Positions 44,728 to 57,062 of a stretch of 64,000 nucleotides of DNA are shown one piece after another. The notes beneath the pieces were generated by a model. It made no database searches. It worked only from the letters and a program-made list of their open reading frames with translations, and had not been told where the DNA came from. The DNA lies in assembly GCA_950022655.1 (NCBI GenBank), contig OX465581.1, forward strand, positions 30,103,300 to 30,167,299. Reading direction: 5' to 3'. A program made the translations under genes and the position numbers. The first letter of the stretch is position 1; each line of letters begins with the position of its first letter. The DNA comes from Alentia gelatinosa. Its lineage: Eukaryota; Annelida; Polychaeta; Phyllodocida; Polynoidae.

Positions 44728-44990
44728 CTTGTTGGTTTCTACGTATAGCATAGCAGTTGTACTGCAGGAAGCATACAACTGTGAGGTCTGACTTGGAGGC
44801 ACCAAATCTCAATGGGATTTGATCCCAGCCCCATGTCCATGAATTGAAGAAGGCTGGGTGGAATGGCCTCTTCAATACATCCCTCATGGAAGGTTCCATC
44901 AAAGGAAGATGTGTGGTCCAACTCTAAGCCTAGTTCGTTAAGAATTCTTCTCCCATAGAGCGTAGTGAGAGTACAGAATACCACTTAGAG

Positions 44991-47900
44991 AGTGTGAGAT
45001 CTTATGAGAGGGGTGCACCTGCACCTTATCTGATTGGTTACGCAATGCATGCAGCCAAACAATCCCATGGCAACTTATTCTTTACCATTGGATCACTGAG
45101 TGTATGAGCGTAATACGTTCATGAATGGCGTGAACATTATTTCCCGAAAAATAACAGCAATTGCATCGTATTCTATGGTATTCCAGCTCCAATTTGATGT
45201 GTCATACATGTATATCACCTCAATGATACTTTAGATATCCCTTAGATACAGAGGGACCCTGAAACTGGATACACCCTTATACATTGGCAGACCTAGCTTT
45301 TTCTAAGTTAAAACCAGGTTTAGACAACCCAGACTCATTAATACAATACCCTAGTTTCTTCCAGCAATGTAATCTGTCAAAAAAACCACTCCTGCAATCA
45401 CACCCACGATTCACTATCTAGGTGTGATTGCTGTCTTCTTATACATGCATGTGGCCGACCTTGGACGTGTTTGTCCGAGCGACGGCCTAGCTAACTAACG
45501 CACCATTAGATGGCGTTGAACGGCAACATCTGTATTGGCCTACTTGAGAATAAGTAGTATATGGAAAGAGAAGTTATCTACGGGCCCATGTTTTTCCTGT
45601 TGGAGGGGCCAATCGGAGATATCACAGTTTTTCAGTCAACCAACATCTATACATGTACATCTAACATGATTGCCTGCAACGGCTCATTTGATCATGTTAT
45701 TCGGTACAGTCTTGACACCTGGTGATTTACTACCTAACTACACGTCACGTGGTACGAGCAACAACGATACTAAGATATCACACGGTTCGCATAGCTTCTC
45801 CTTATAAAGAGTGTGATTAAGATTCAGAACTGTTCACACTCGATGAATGTCAAGTCACTCGCCATTTGATCCTTACTTTTTCAATGATAATATTCAGAAG
45901 TAGAATAAGCGAGTAGCTCATTCAGTTTTAAGTGATTTTACTCATCCACCTCATTTCTATTTGATTACAGACGTTTATGCTATATCCTCTGATCCACTAT
46001 ATTAGCATATATTTTTCTCCTGGTATGTAATAGTCATATCTATCACAAAAGATGAGTGTATTGTTTAATGCGATATCGTATGTCACATTGAATATGTTAC
46101 GGTTTATTTTTTAGAGTTTAAATTCTGGGTAAAGTCAAACCAGTTCTCTTCTTCCCGTTAATTGTATTGCTTTATCTCATGTAGACAGAAATTCTTCTGA
46201 GCAATAAGTCTAATATTGGCCTGAACATGCAACGTGCATGCAGTGAATCTAACTCCTGGCTCTGAATTGTTTTCCCTTGTACAATTCGCAAACCACGAAT
46301 ATGTAAAGTTCTCTGGGATTTTAGATTCATTCCTCGGTACGGATGATTTCTGAAAACGCGGTAATCAATTATACTTACATTATTAAATTTGCCTTGCAGT
46401 AAGTTTGCTTACAACTTGGTGACATGCTTGATATTGTGGACATCGTGATAGAGGGCGCCAGTTTATGTTCTAGTCAGTGGTACCTTTCTACACATCGCCT
46501 ATTTCACACGATATCTCTATTTAGTCGGTGTATTGATAACATATGTGAAAAATTCAATAGGCTAATAGAGTAAGACGGGAACTATGTTTCTTGGAGGAAT
46601 ACTATATAAGTAGAACCTTACTCCACCCGTTTGATATTGGTATAAAAGGGGATCCCAGAAAGAGTCTTGCAATTTTCACACAAGAGGGCATGGCGGTCGA
46701 CTACCAGACGCCAGGGGCAGTTTTGTAGCATTGGGAAAGGGTTTCCAAATATATTCTCGGCTTCAGGTGCCCCTTAATTTGGTATATAGTATCTGTTGTT
46801 ACACTACGGATAACGTATAAATTCGAGCAAATAGGACCTCATCCTGATTCAAATGTATGTATTGGGGCTGACACATGTGGCTAAGCCACGCAGTTAATTA
46901 ACATCAAGATGCCTGTATAGGTCTTTAAACATCGTCTATATGCACACATATGGCTATGTAACTGGTATCAGAGATTCATATTTAACAAGATCTCTAGAGC
47001 TACATTGTCAGCTCCTTCCTTATTTCAATGGATAGAAACAATCATGGACCGTATTCTCTAATGATATAACCATCTGTTGCTACTTAAAATTGCTAAGATG
47101 CTCAAGACGATATACAACTCACATGTTGCTAACCCTGTCTATTGGAATGGTAATAAATCATGTATACATGAATTAGAATATGAACAATATAATGAAAACA
47201 CGAGTCATGTGAATTACACGTTACACTTTTATTCTTTGTATGGACAGGGAGATTCCCAATAGTTCAATATTCGTCCCCTTAATTCTGGGACAAATCTTAC
47301 TGTACAAAAATAGAGAAGTTCGGGAACAACATGTGCCACCCGAATGAGCAGTGGAGGTCAACATGAAGCATGGGCGACCTTGACCTTCCAGCCAAGGTCA
47401 GAGTCAGGCTAAGGTTGTCAATTAATGCTGTGTTTAGTGTGGAGCATCCAATTGTATTATTCAATATCACCATAACATGACGGGTACATTTCAGAATGTT
47501 CATTCAAAATACAGCGACATCGCACACTACGTTTGAACAATTCGCCTGCTTCTGAAACTCGTGCAATAGACAACACAACACAAACAATATACAATGGTCA
47601 TATTTTGTTTGTTTAGTTCATGTCTGATTGAACAGTGAGAACAATGGTGACATATAATAACAGAGTCAAGTGCTGCCCCCCAAGTGGGTAACGAAAGGAT
47701 GACAACTGAGACCAAGATGGTGATGAATATATCGACCATGGTGATAAACGTTTACACTGGCACTTTGAAAACATGATTACCTGACAGATTGGACAGACAG
47801 CTACCAATTAAACAATTCTCGTCCATAGACAGGAAAATTCACCACTTTATCAAATCTCTATACTTCAAATTTGTTGCTTGAGATTTTTCCACAACTATTG

Positions 47901-50398
47901 CACATTGCTACGGGCATCAGAAACTATAGAGCGCGGGCAGTATCATCTGTTCTTCTCACACCTTGTTGCTTCCATATAGGAAACAAACACATTACAAGTT
48001 ATGGCAAAAACTAAATGTAGAGTATCTACTGTGTTGAGTTGTATATATGTATAACTAGGTTCATATGCAATATGCTGTGCTAGACGAATAAACGTAAGTT
48101 CTGAATATTGTAATGAATTTAATTACATAATCAAAGCCATTTACTAGGTTTCGAGAATCATGTCGAGACAATAAGCTAGCAGGACAAAGTACATACACAT
48201 ATATAATTTCCAGTGTAGACAAAACGCACTGTATTTACTGTATCAGCGAGTGGTTTGTACGAGAAAATATGATGAAATTTGTTCAATTGCAAGTATCAAA
48301 ATATTCATTCATATATCATAAACACGTACACAGGAATCACGTTTGGAATATTAAATCAACTATTCGCAAAGCATCCTTCATTCAACAGCTGCCTCACTTT
48401 GTCCCTGGTGTAGGCAAAGGGTGTGGGAGTTCACCATGTGATCGGCTCACCCAGAAAAAAAGACAAGCACACGCACGAACACGGTCAGAATCACACTATC
48501 TATGCTTGGGTTGAACCAAATCCGTCTTCGCACTCAATAAACACATCCACACATAGTATACAATACTTCAACACTCTCACACCCAGAGTAACAGGATAGG
48601 AGCACCCGGTGCAAAGACACCCATTCATTCTCTATGCTCAGTCACACACTTATATAAGTTTATACACTGGATATCATCAGATGTGAGATGACACTCTGGT
48701 GTCTTTAGGCACTGGTGTCTGGTCCGTCCAAGTCTTCGTTTCCAAACAGCGCCACACCAGAATAGTTCACACTAAAGTCGCTAGAGGTCCTCGCCGATTA
48801 AACGCAGGAAGATCTTCTTTACCCTTTCTGCCATAGAAGGCACTCTACCCAATTTCTCTATTGATTTTAACCTTGAAGTTTTGCGTCATCATGCCGTAAT
48901 TTAATTAAGAAGGTCAAACAAAGTAAATTAACCTATCAAAATTTAGTAGTTTTGCGCATGCAACTAATTTTCGGGGTTTTAATTGAAACAAAAAAATTAT
49001 CATGGCGTTTCTTAAAGTCGTCCACATAATGACATCGAGATTCCATGTTTAAACAAAAGTACCATAAAATTTCACCAAAATAAATATTGAAAAACTAAAC
49101 CTTTAGAGCGCATCATTAGCAAAATCAATGTCACGATAAAAACTGCATTTTAAATAAGTCTGTATAAGCTCCACAAAACAATATTGAGATTATATACAAA
49201 ATTGACAAATCAACCAAACGACCGCGTTTTAAGTATGTAACAAGATTCTATCATACATAAATAAATAGTTCAAAATACAACATAAAATATAAAGGAAAAT
49301 AAGAAATGCAGCATTTGCCTAACGAAGGCTACCACCTCCCAAATTATATAATTCGTAGAAGAGGGTGTCAGTGTTTGAAACTCATATTGGATCTTTAACT
49401 AACAGTGCGACATTATTTCAAAGTGCATCAACATTCATGAAACAACCGGTAGTGTGATAGGCTATGCAATTCCGATAGATTCTACATAACCTTTCACGTG
49501 ACCAAAGACAAGCTGTGAGTTTGAGCACAGACTCAGTTTGAGCAATCACGGTCTCGCTATAATTAATTCAAGGGGTTACACTCAGGGGGGAACAGAAAAT
49601 AACACCCTACGCATCGTGCACTGTGTTTCGATGACTGGGATTTCAGCAAACACAGAGACGTCTAGGTGCCATGTGACATGATACTACAACTTAAATAGAG
49701 AACACTACTCACATAATATATTAACAGTAAACGGATCCCATCAGGATCGAAAAATCAGTTGCCAGAAGCGATTTTGACACCGTGAAAAAGTATACATTCT
49801 GTTTTCTTGGTAACATCACATTATGCATAATTAGGGCCAAACTGTTTATCCATGCTGTTTGACTAAAGGTCACTGTACTAGATCGCCAATAATGTCATAT
49901 CACATATCAAACTCGTGCATGGTGGTAAAATATAGATTAACATAACCTCAGAACGATGGTGTCTATAGAATAAAGTAAACCAATCTCATTAAATAGTAAT
50001 CCAAAATGATCCAATCGTAATACAACGTGTAAGAGAAATACTAGGCGATTCACCGAAACTTATTTTCGTCATCAATTGAGACACTGACATGTAAGAATGC
50101 TCGGATAAAATAAATTTTAATGAAAGATTTTCTTCTAGAGTACTTTTCCCCTTCGCTCCTACTGTGCCTGACAGGTTCAGTTAGCAGTTCTAGACGACCA
50201 CTCCATTATCTACAATGTCTTCGCGTGACACAGAAGGGGCCTGCCCAGTGTCGATGGGAACTAAATACAAACAGGTTGACAGGCTGCAAGTCATCGTGAG
50301 GAGAGGGTTGGGGGGTGGAGACTTCGTCTTTGTAGGACACTCTGAGACTGGCTGAGATATATCAAGGTTGTGACGACCCCAGTCGTCGGCGAATAGTT
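44991..50398. other. intergenic, nothing recognised
   Basis: Long AT-rich stretch between the pseudogene and the BTBD7 3' end. A short hairpin near 45390-45435 pairs gcaatcacac with gtgtgattgc. No gene or RNA gene is supported. Confidence 0.4.
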
Positions 50399-50455
50399 AT
50401 ATATATATATATATACCTATATATATATGTATGTATGTGTGTGTGTGTATGTGTA
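50399..50455. repeat. TA/TG microsatellite
   Basis: atatatat grading into gtatgtgtgtgt. Confidence 0.85.
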
Positions 50456-51273
50456 ATAAGGCTGGATGAGAAACCGCAGACGGTTGTTGAACACATCATG
50501 TCAGAAAGGAAAAGCTCAGCTCTGCACCATTGAGATTATCATGTAGAAAGAAGGGCCTCACTCAGCTGAACAATAATAAACATCATGCTTACAACTCCTC
50601 CCACGTTGCACTCCACCGGCCCTGTCCGGCCACTACACTGACCACTCAGCCAATTCTTCTCTAAGGGGAGTAGGGAAGGGGGAATCCATTATCTCAAAAA
50701 GGAAATTATACAACAGCATATATAGCTCAATTAGAACAGAACAAAATGATTTACAGCAAGTATACTATTTTACAAATCTTTGTAATCCAGCTGAATGGGC
50801 AGTTATCGGGTATTCACTCTGTCCTGACCAATGTGCTTCATCCCACCTCAACGCGATAAGATCAATATGTTGATAAACGTACTGTTTGTAAATCGTTAAG
50901 TCTTCAGTTCCTCCGATATATACACAGATATATATGTAGGTGTGTGTGTGTTAAAGTATATATATATATACTGTTGACCAATCTTCAGCATGGGTGACCG
51001 ACGTCGTCGGCGGGCCGATAATCCTCCCTCGCCACCAGAGGGCGCGCCGCCGGACGGTCGGTCGTTCAACCATCCACCACCAGGGGGACACGTAACGCAG
51101 ACACGTGAGTGGCCAGACCGAGCCTCGTGTACTACGTCCAGTCGGGGCAGTTACCACCACGAGTGGCGGCAGTAGTGGTGGTGCTGGCGGTAGTGGGGGC
51201 ACCTGTCAGGGGTGCTGTGAGCCTGGTCCTGTGACGTCATCGCGGCCGAGCACCCCTGACAACAAAGCCGCCA

Positions 51274-51453
51274 TCAGATGTACAACGTCCCCGTCCCTGA
51301 GTGGCTGTTGCCATCGCCAAGGTCAAGTTCAAGGTCACCGTGGGCACTTAGGTCAAGGTCCTGAAGGCTTATCTGGTTCATGGACGCCGTTGCCATGGCA
51401 ATGTCCGGCATCATGTCACTCAGAATGCTGTCGCTGCAGGTGCTGGGCTCCTT
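51274..51453 (-). CDS. BTBD7: BTBD7 terminal coding exon
   Basis: Acceptor ggtccacttccag lies before 51453 and the TGA is at 51274-51276. Encodes KEPSTCSDSILSDMMPDIAM, a run of acidic and Leu-rich residues and a short TLYI end. The frame follows in phase 0 from the previous exon. Confidence 0.8.
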   Translation of the reverse strand, partial: KEPSTCSDSILSDMMPDIAMATASMNQISLQDLDLSAHGDLELDLGDGNSHSGTGTLYI

Positions 51454-54400
51454 CTGGAAGTGGACCGTAAGAAACTTTATTTTACCAGATCACAATTCAA
51501 CCACAAAATTCAGTCAATATTTACCTACATGTGGGGATTTAATTTAAAAAAACAACATTGCACGTACCAGTAATTGGATATAGTAACAGATATCCGGGAA
51601 ACATAATCGATAAATGAACACCAACTCATTAATACAGGCGGCTCCTTTCGCTATAGAAATAAACCGGTGGTAGTTGACTGTGGCGATCTTATATAATGCC
51701 CTCTGAAATACTAGAATACTAGTTTCAATATATGTTATTCTTTTTCTCTTATAACAGTGACAAACCACAGTGCAATATCCCATTACACTTTTAAACGTTA
51801 CCATTTCCCTTCTCCGGTGGGTTATTTGTAACTATTAGAGACATTGTGCGATGACAAGGTCACACAGGAGGACGGGACACCTACCTCTATAGGGCTGTAG
51901 GATCGGGCCGGCGACACCGGGTTGGAGGGCGTGTGGCGTATGCACCGCTCGTGCAGGTGTGGCCGTGGCACGGGCAGCGCCACGCGCGGGTGGTGCAGGT
52001 AGCGCGGTACCTCCAGTAGCGGCTCCTCCATGTAGAGCGCATGAGCCGACTGCAGGATCTCCACGGTGGTGTCGGGCAGACCGAACTCGCGCACGACCCG
52101 CAGCGCGACGGCGTGCGTGACGGCGCGCCGCTCCGAGCAGGGCAGCGAGTAGGCGCGCTGGGCGAGCTTCGTGTGCTGCAGGCTGTGTTCCCGCCGCTTC
52201 ATGGCCGCCAGCGTGTCGCTGTCCGGTACTGTGCGGTCAGGGGAGAGGGAGAGCTCAGATTAAAGGGAGTATGTAGCAAGAGATGTGCTAGTTTTATCAT
52301 GCCATATGAAAATTCTACAGAAATTCAATCCAATCTTTTAAATGTTACTAAACTCGTGTCAGGTTCATTATAACCCATGAAATATAAAGATCATAGCTCG
52401 AGGGTTTGCGGTCAACCACAAGCGATCGACGTAGGATTTACCTCTTCCTTATATACATTATCATTACTCAATAAATGTGCTATCGTTACACCTAATGAGA
52501 AGCATATTAGGTTTAAAATTCTTAGTATACAATACGATCATCACTTATATATATATATTTTAGTGAAAGATCTGTCAAATTCGACGAGACACCTTGAGAA
52601 CAAGTTTAGCCACCAGGCGATTACTTAGCGGACCACAATATGGTTGCTCTTGCCTCTCTGATCTATGATACTGCAACCCATCATTTGATGATTTTTAGTG
52701 ATTTTTTCTTTTAGGATTTTCATTCATACTGGAGTTGTCGGTTAGGAGTGATTTACCCCTATCTTCCACCGTCTCCAGTCGCGAGAGTACAAAGAATCAC
52801 CTATTTCCAATAAATGGGCTTACACGGTGGCCCTGGCAATCCATACACAATTACGTAGTAATAAAAACATATGGATATTAAGTTTAAGTCACTCATGTAA
52901 CAGTTTATATACAGCCTGTTAACACGTCAGTAACTATCAACGATTTGTCTAGTCTTGTCTACATAAACATACTTTGTAATAGAAAATATCAGAGTCCTAC
53001 TCCTTTGATTTGGAATACTCGCCACTCTGGCAATATTCACCGAGAGAGTGGTGGGCGCCTGCTACAGATGTACATGTGTACTCCAGTTATAAAGAAGAAC
53101 CGCTAACGCAAACGCAACTGAGATACTGTTCACAGCCACACCCATATCATTTTCCACAAGATTTATCACAATCATCGCTTTTGTCTATGGGATCATTATG
53201 GCACGACTCTTCCAAGGGGAAGCCTGTCTTCCAAGGTGAACATCTTGCAAGTTTCTATATGATGATTAAATAGACATCTAGTCTCCATCCCCTACCTAAT
53301 ATGGTGCCCGAGCTGTCGACAGTGGGTGAGGTGGAGGGGTGCTGCAGGTGCTGCTGCTGCTGGTGGTGCGGGTGGGCGTGTCTCAGCGGGTTGTGGGCGT
53401 GGTGGTGGATGTGGTGGTGGGCGTGGTGACACGCCTTGTCGTCCACCATGTACAACGTGTCGGGGATGGCTGACATCTGGACCATCCTCAGCCGCACCAC
53501 CTCGTTCTCCTGCACCTGGGAGACCTGCTCCTCCAGCATCGCCTGAAAACAGAAAAGCACCGTGCTGAAGACCCGCATCTTTAAGACCATTTTCACTCTT
53601 AGTCATGTCTTTTTATCTCACCCCGGTATTTTTCCCCATAGGCTTAACGTTAGGAACTCAAACGCCAGGCCCGTGAAAGTATTGTACCCAATACTCAATG
53701 GCTGATTTGGTGATTAATTCTATCGATTAATAACGTTATACGGGGTGAGATAAAATCAGAAACCCACTCGATGAAAATAACTTGGTTCGCACTCCACTTC
53801 ATTTGATTGCTACGTAATTCACTCAGTTTCGTTTCGGGAATTACTCCGCGGTAGAACTCGGTGGTGTACAGGCCAAGTTAGTTTCATCTCATGGGTTTCC
53901 TTCTAATAACATACACGTTAAACTCTGTAAGCCTTACAGCACTAAATGAACCTACACTCCCTGAAGTGTTTTCACCATACATGTGAAACTCCACAAACAA
54001 CAATATGTCACGAATGACTCTTCCTGTGTTAATACATGAGTTAATATAGCGCAAACAGTATTACTTATCATACTCTAACATTCCCTATTTCATTCCAATA
54101 TAAACAAGTGAGAATATCAAACAGGCGATAACCAATTGGTCACCTGTTCAATTCACATTGTCGCCAGAGGTGGATTAGATTAACAGTAGGCAAAGTCCAC
54201 CAGAAATACATGTCCATATGACTCCCGCAGAAAGCGACTAGTTCCTTTACTAGGAGCAAATAGTAAGTTTATCATTGATCGATGAGCATGCAATTATGAA
54301 TGAATAACAATTAAAAGGTTTGAGTGACATTCAGTCTATGGATAGTTTTCTGTAAGCCACTTGCATCCAGTAAACTTGCTATTTCTGCAACTGCCTATCT

Positions 54401-55718
54401 TGGATCTAAACAGATCAAGCACCAGTGGGTCCTAAGTTATTTTGGTCTCAAGTGATTGGTCATGGTCAGCTGGGCATGACTCTATGACCCTGAAACACTG
54501 GCTCCCTGCTCTGTTCTCACTATCACAGTGAATAACATGCAGATAGTGAAGGGATAGTTTTCTGGAATCACGCTGGAAGTTCAAAGTGACCACTCTAACC
54601 TCTAGGCGATGTATATAGCTCGTGCAAGCACGCTCTGATAAACTTCACTGGACGATCCCACTCACCTTAGCCTCCTCGTAGAAGGGCAAGAAGAGCCTGG
54701 GCTTGAGATACATGCCGTTATTCTTGCCGCGCACCCAGGCCGAGGCGCGGCTGTTGGCGCCCTCGTCCGCCATCATGTGGGAGGGCGGCGTGGACACGAG
54801 GCCCCGCTTGATGGCGCTGCCCAGCACGTCGCTGTTGTGCGGCAACACGTGGTCCGTGCGCACGTGCGGCAACAGGTCGGCGAGGATCTCACGCAGCTCA
54901 ATGTCGTCCAAGTCGCGCTTCTTGATGCCCTTTTTACTCACAGAATGCGCCGTGTGACTCAGCAGGTTGGGTTCTGTGACGGAACAAGCAATTCATTTAA
55001 TGAATTCTAAATACAGTACAGACGAGCAGCTTGGAGTATAATATTCAGTTCAATATCCATAAATTATATACCAATTACTCGGCGCAAGAAGGGGGAATAG
55101 ATATAAAGACCGTTCTCTCATTTACATTAAAGGTTTTGAGCTCTGCGTTAGTTTCTAGCGGAATTAGTATAGGGAGGCCACAAACTGCCCAAGGCTTCCG
55201 GCAGTTCGACAGTGTCGTCATTTCGTGAGAAAGCGGGAAAACTATTGTGGGGAGCGGCCAATACAATAAACAGTATGGCAAGTTTAATGAGGATCGAGTT
55301 TTGAATTAGAGCTCAGTGTTTCTGGTTATTGTTGTTGTCAGAAAGTAAAGTGTTCATAGCATATTTGGGCGGAATAAAGTTCGAGAGATGTGTAAGCTTG
55401 TCACAATAACAAACAAAACTTGCCAAATATCTCCACCATAGCTTTTTAAGACGTATGCACGTATTTTTATGCATGTACATGTATTGTATAACTGAGCCTG
55501 AACATACATTAATTTGTGTGTAACTACTGTAGAAAGATAGAAAAGTAGAGGTCATAGAATGAATTAAATCAAACTGTTAATAGCTTTATCAGTTATATAG
55601 TGCTCTTCATTAGCATTACTGTTTAACACCTGGTTGTCGTACCTCTCTCTTCCATGCGCTTTATAAGTTGTTGCTCTCCCCATTTTAGCACCGCGTTTAA
55701 AACGTCCAGTTCACCAGC
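51274..55718 (-). CDS. BTBD7: BTB/POZ domain protein 7 orthologue, C-terminal five exons
   Basis: Exons 55643-55718, 54666-54973, 53296-53542, 51885-52228 and 51274-51453 join in phases 1, 0, 1 and 0 to give 384 residues and a stop. The pattern follows animal BTBD7: ELDVLNAVLKWGEQQLIKRM (end of the BACK domain), EPNLLSHTAHSV, DIELREILADLLPHVRTDH, IKRGLVSTPPS, VVRLRMVQMSAIPDTLYMV, then QRAYSLPCSE and LRVVREFGLPDTTVEIL. In vertebrates BTBD7 promotes epithelial branching and loosens cell adhesion. The C-terminus seems shorter than the vertebrate one and carries a His-rich insert. The exons encoding the BTB domain are upstream and were not found in this window. Confidence 0.88.
51885..52228 (-). 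CDS. BTBD7: BTBD7 exon with QRAYSLPC block
   Basis: The acceptor is ccctgaccgcacag with a strong pyrimidine tract and the donor is tagag|gtaggt. 344 bases. Encodes VPDSDTLAAMKRREHS, LAQRAYSLPCSE, VVREFGLPDTTVEILQSAH and a Pro/His/Arg-rich tail ending NPVSPARSYSPIE. Confidence 0.88.
53296..53542 (-). CDS. BTBD7: BTBD7 exon with histidine-rich insert
   Basis: Acceptor ctgttttcag, donor ttag|gtaggg. Encodes AMLEEQVSQVQENEVVRLRM and SAIPDTLYMVDD, then a His-rich stretch of about 30 residues followed by QQQQ. The His-rich run may be lineage-specific. Confidence 0.88.
53611..53897 (+). repeat. composite foldback repeat, copy 4
   Basis: The TIR module starts ttttatctcaccccgg, has the core ccccataggcttaacgttag, and ends ggggtgagataaaa at about 53756. 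The hairpin spans about 53759-53897, with a left arm starting aacccactcgatgaaaataa and a right arm ending gtttcatctcatgggttt. The tip is attcactcagtttcgtttcg. It lies in a BTBD7 intron. Confidence 0.78.
54666..54973 (-). CDS. BTBD7: BTBD7 exon with LLPHVRTDH block
   Basis: Acceptor gttccgtcacag, donor gctaag|gtgagt. 308 bases. Two bases complete the split Glu codon, then PNLLSHTAHSV, KKRDLDDIELREILADLLP, IKRGLVSTPPSHM and KPRLFLPFYEEAK. Confidence 0.9.
55643..55718 (-). CDS. BTBD7: BTBD7 exon, end of BACK domain
   Basis: Acceptor ccttgtatgttgcag, donor gagag|gtacga. 76 bases encoding AGELDVLNAVLKWGEQQL and IKRMEER. Phase 1 at the end matches the next exon. Confidence 0.85.
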
Positions 55719-55816
55719 CTGCAACATACAAGGGATATTTATCAATCAAGGTGATATTACATCAGTTATTACCAAGAGTTTCTTTTGTGTCACATGGTCG
55801 AACGAATACATGTTAC

Positions 55817-55856
55817 CACGGACTTGGAGTTGGATGACAGATTCCAAGTCCGTGAT
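55817..55856. repeat. short perfect hairpin
   Basis: cacggacttgga and tccaagtccgtg pair around a 13-base loop. It lies just upstream of the 55643-55718 BTBD7 exon in transcription sense, within an intron. Confidence 0.75.
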
Positions 55857-56624
55857 ATTACGTAGCTTGAAAAGGGTTTCAAGCCAGGTCATGGCTGTAC
55901 CTCGAGTCTTGTATCATACTTTTGTATTTTGTAAAATACTATAAAGGGGGTTAATATAATGTTGAGTTCACTGGATAGAAAACTGCATGTTTAACTTTCT
56001 ACCTCATACCTCCACTGTAACATAGATTATGTCGTTGATTACTTTACTCTTGAACACACGCTCAATTGAAGGTGTGTCGACGGGGCTGATATATACATCC
56101 ACTTCCCACCGCTCCAATTGAATCTATTCAGAGCTGGGCCCCTGAAGCTGACACCAGTCCGTTTAATCAACCTGATCGATGTGTCCTTCCAACATATAAA
56201 ACACATTTTATTGTTAAGAAAACCCACACAATCAATCATGGACAACTACGACTATGGATATTATAGCGGATGTCCCTAGGGCCGATATATCAAATCTGTA
56301 CAGTTAACTTTCTTCGATATACTTGGTAACTGTCGTATCTATTGTCGATGTGTCATAGCCGTTTCTATCATAAACCAATGACTAAAAGACCCATCCTTGA
56401 GATAGAAGAATGTGTTTTATTATAAGACATGAATTAATCTGCATGGTAATAGAGGCTATAAGACAAATCTGTTGTCTATTAAGATGTGACAGACTTTGTT
56501 ATGAAACTGATTTGAAATGGTCGGTACTTTAAGTTAAGGTACAGGCTTTTATTACCCACCTAATACGGAGTCTCCATACTAAGCCTATGTAGCTTACAGA
56601 TCGCTACTGAGGAGGATACAGAGC

Positions 56625-56955
56625 TCCGTATTCTCCTAGGAGAATACGGATTTTATCGCCGAAAATAGTGCGCAACGTCGGTAACGTCGCGTAGTGAGCG
56701 TTTTTAGAACTACGCACACCGCGCCATCTATCGCGTATGCGACGAACGATATAGAATACGCCGCAATGGACGCCAGCGACGACGTTATCAACGAAATCGC
56801 TGACGATATATTAATGTCATTGGCGTCAGAGGGAGTGATTAATGAATTCAAAGAAATACACGCTGAAGAGGAAGCACAAGAAATTATTACAGATGAATAA
56901 GTGAGTAATAAATACAATATAGCCATGATTGGGATTTGCGTGGTCGTATTCTCCT
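56625..56955. repeat. small element with ggagaatac inverted ends and a short ORF
   Basis: The left end lies in a 26-bp perfect palindrome at 56625-56650 (tccgtattctcctaggagaa is its first 20 bases). The right end is cgtattctcc at 56946-56955. Between them a plus-strand frame (56694-56900; ATG options at 56694 and 56766) encodes an acidic helical peptide (DASDDVINEIADDILMSLAS). I do not recognise the peptide. Confidence 0.5.
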
Positions 56956-57062
56956 CGTAGTTGACGCTACGCATTACACCTCGCTATCGCTCGGAGTATT
57001 ACTACGCGTCAACTACTCGGAGAATACGACCACGCAGATCCAAATCATGGTAATATTGTGTA
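56914..57062. repeat. long foldback element
   Basis: The left arm contains gcgtggtcgtattctcctcg and tagttgacgc; the right arm contains gcgtcaactac and ggagaatacgaccacgc. Outer arms extend to atacaatat and atattgtgtat. Total arm length is about 57 bases. The tip tacacctcgctatcgctcgg resembles the tips of the composite foldback family. Confidence 0.75.

Larger units (their letters stand above)
41040..44990 (-). pseudogene. ruined member of a multicopy uncharacterised protein family
   Basis: Several minus-strand fragments are in the order expected of one protein. IPPSLLQFMDMGLG lies at 44739-44984. CSYDRVLEIS, EVVCPQVLRRGLFTTTAMDN and IDHNP lie at 44187-44384. EYEWPEKDSVAEETEEA follows near 43900-44087, then AKQIQWHWPQQYGENKFVM and GGSLHIELAALKS at 43571-43789. 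AHKITAYNFYHLLNEAYNDY lies at 41496-41696. I recall this pattern as a highly repeated, uncharacterised ORF in many marine invertebrate genomes, probably mobile. Stops, frameshifts and insertions break it. A composite foldback repeat (44451-44727) splits it, and 41.7-43.5 kb is inserted or decayed sequence. Confidence 0.6.

Noticed and set aside
47527..47739. Small minus-strand frame starting with a hydrophobic, signal-peptide-like segment
   Set aside because: No splice sites, no family pattern and a short length; a hydrophobic start alone is weak evidence.
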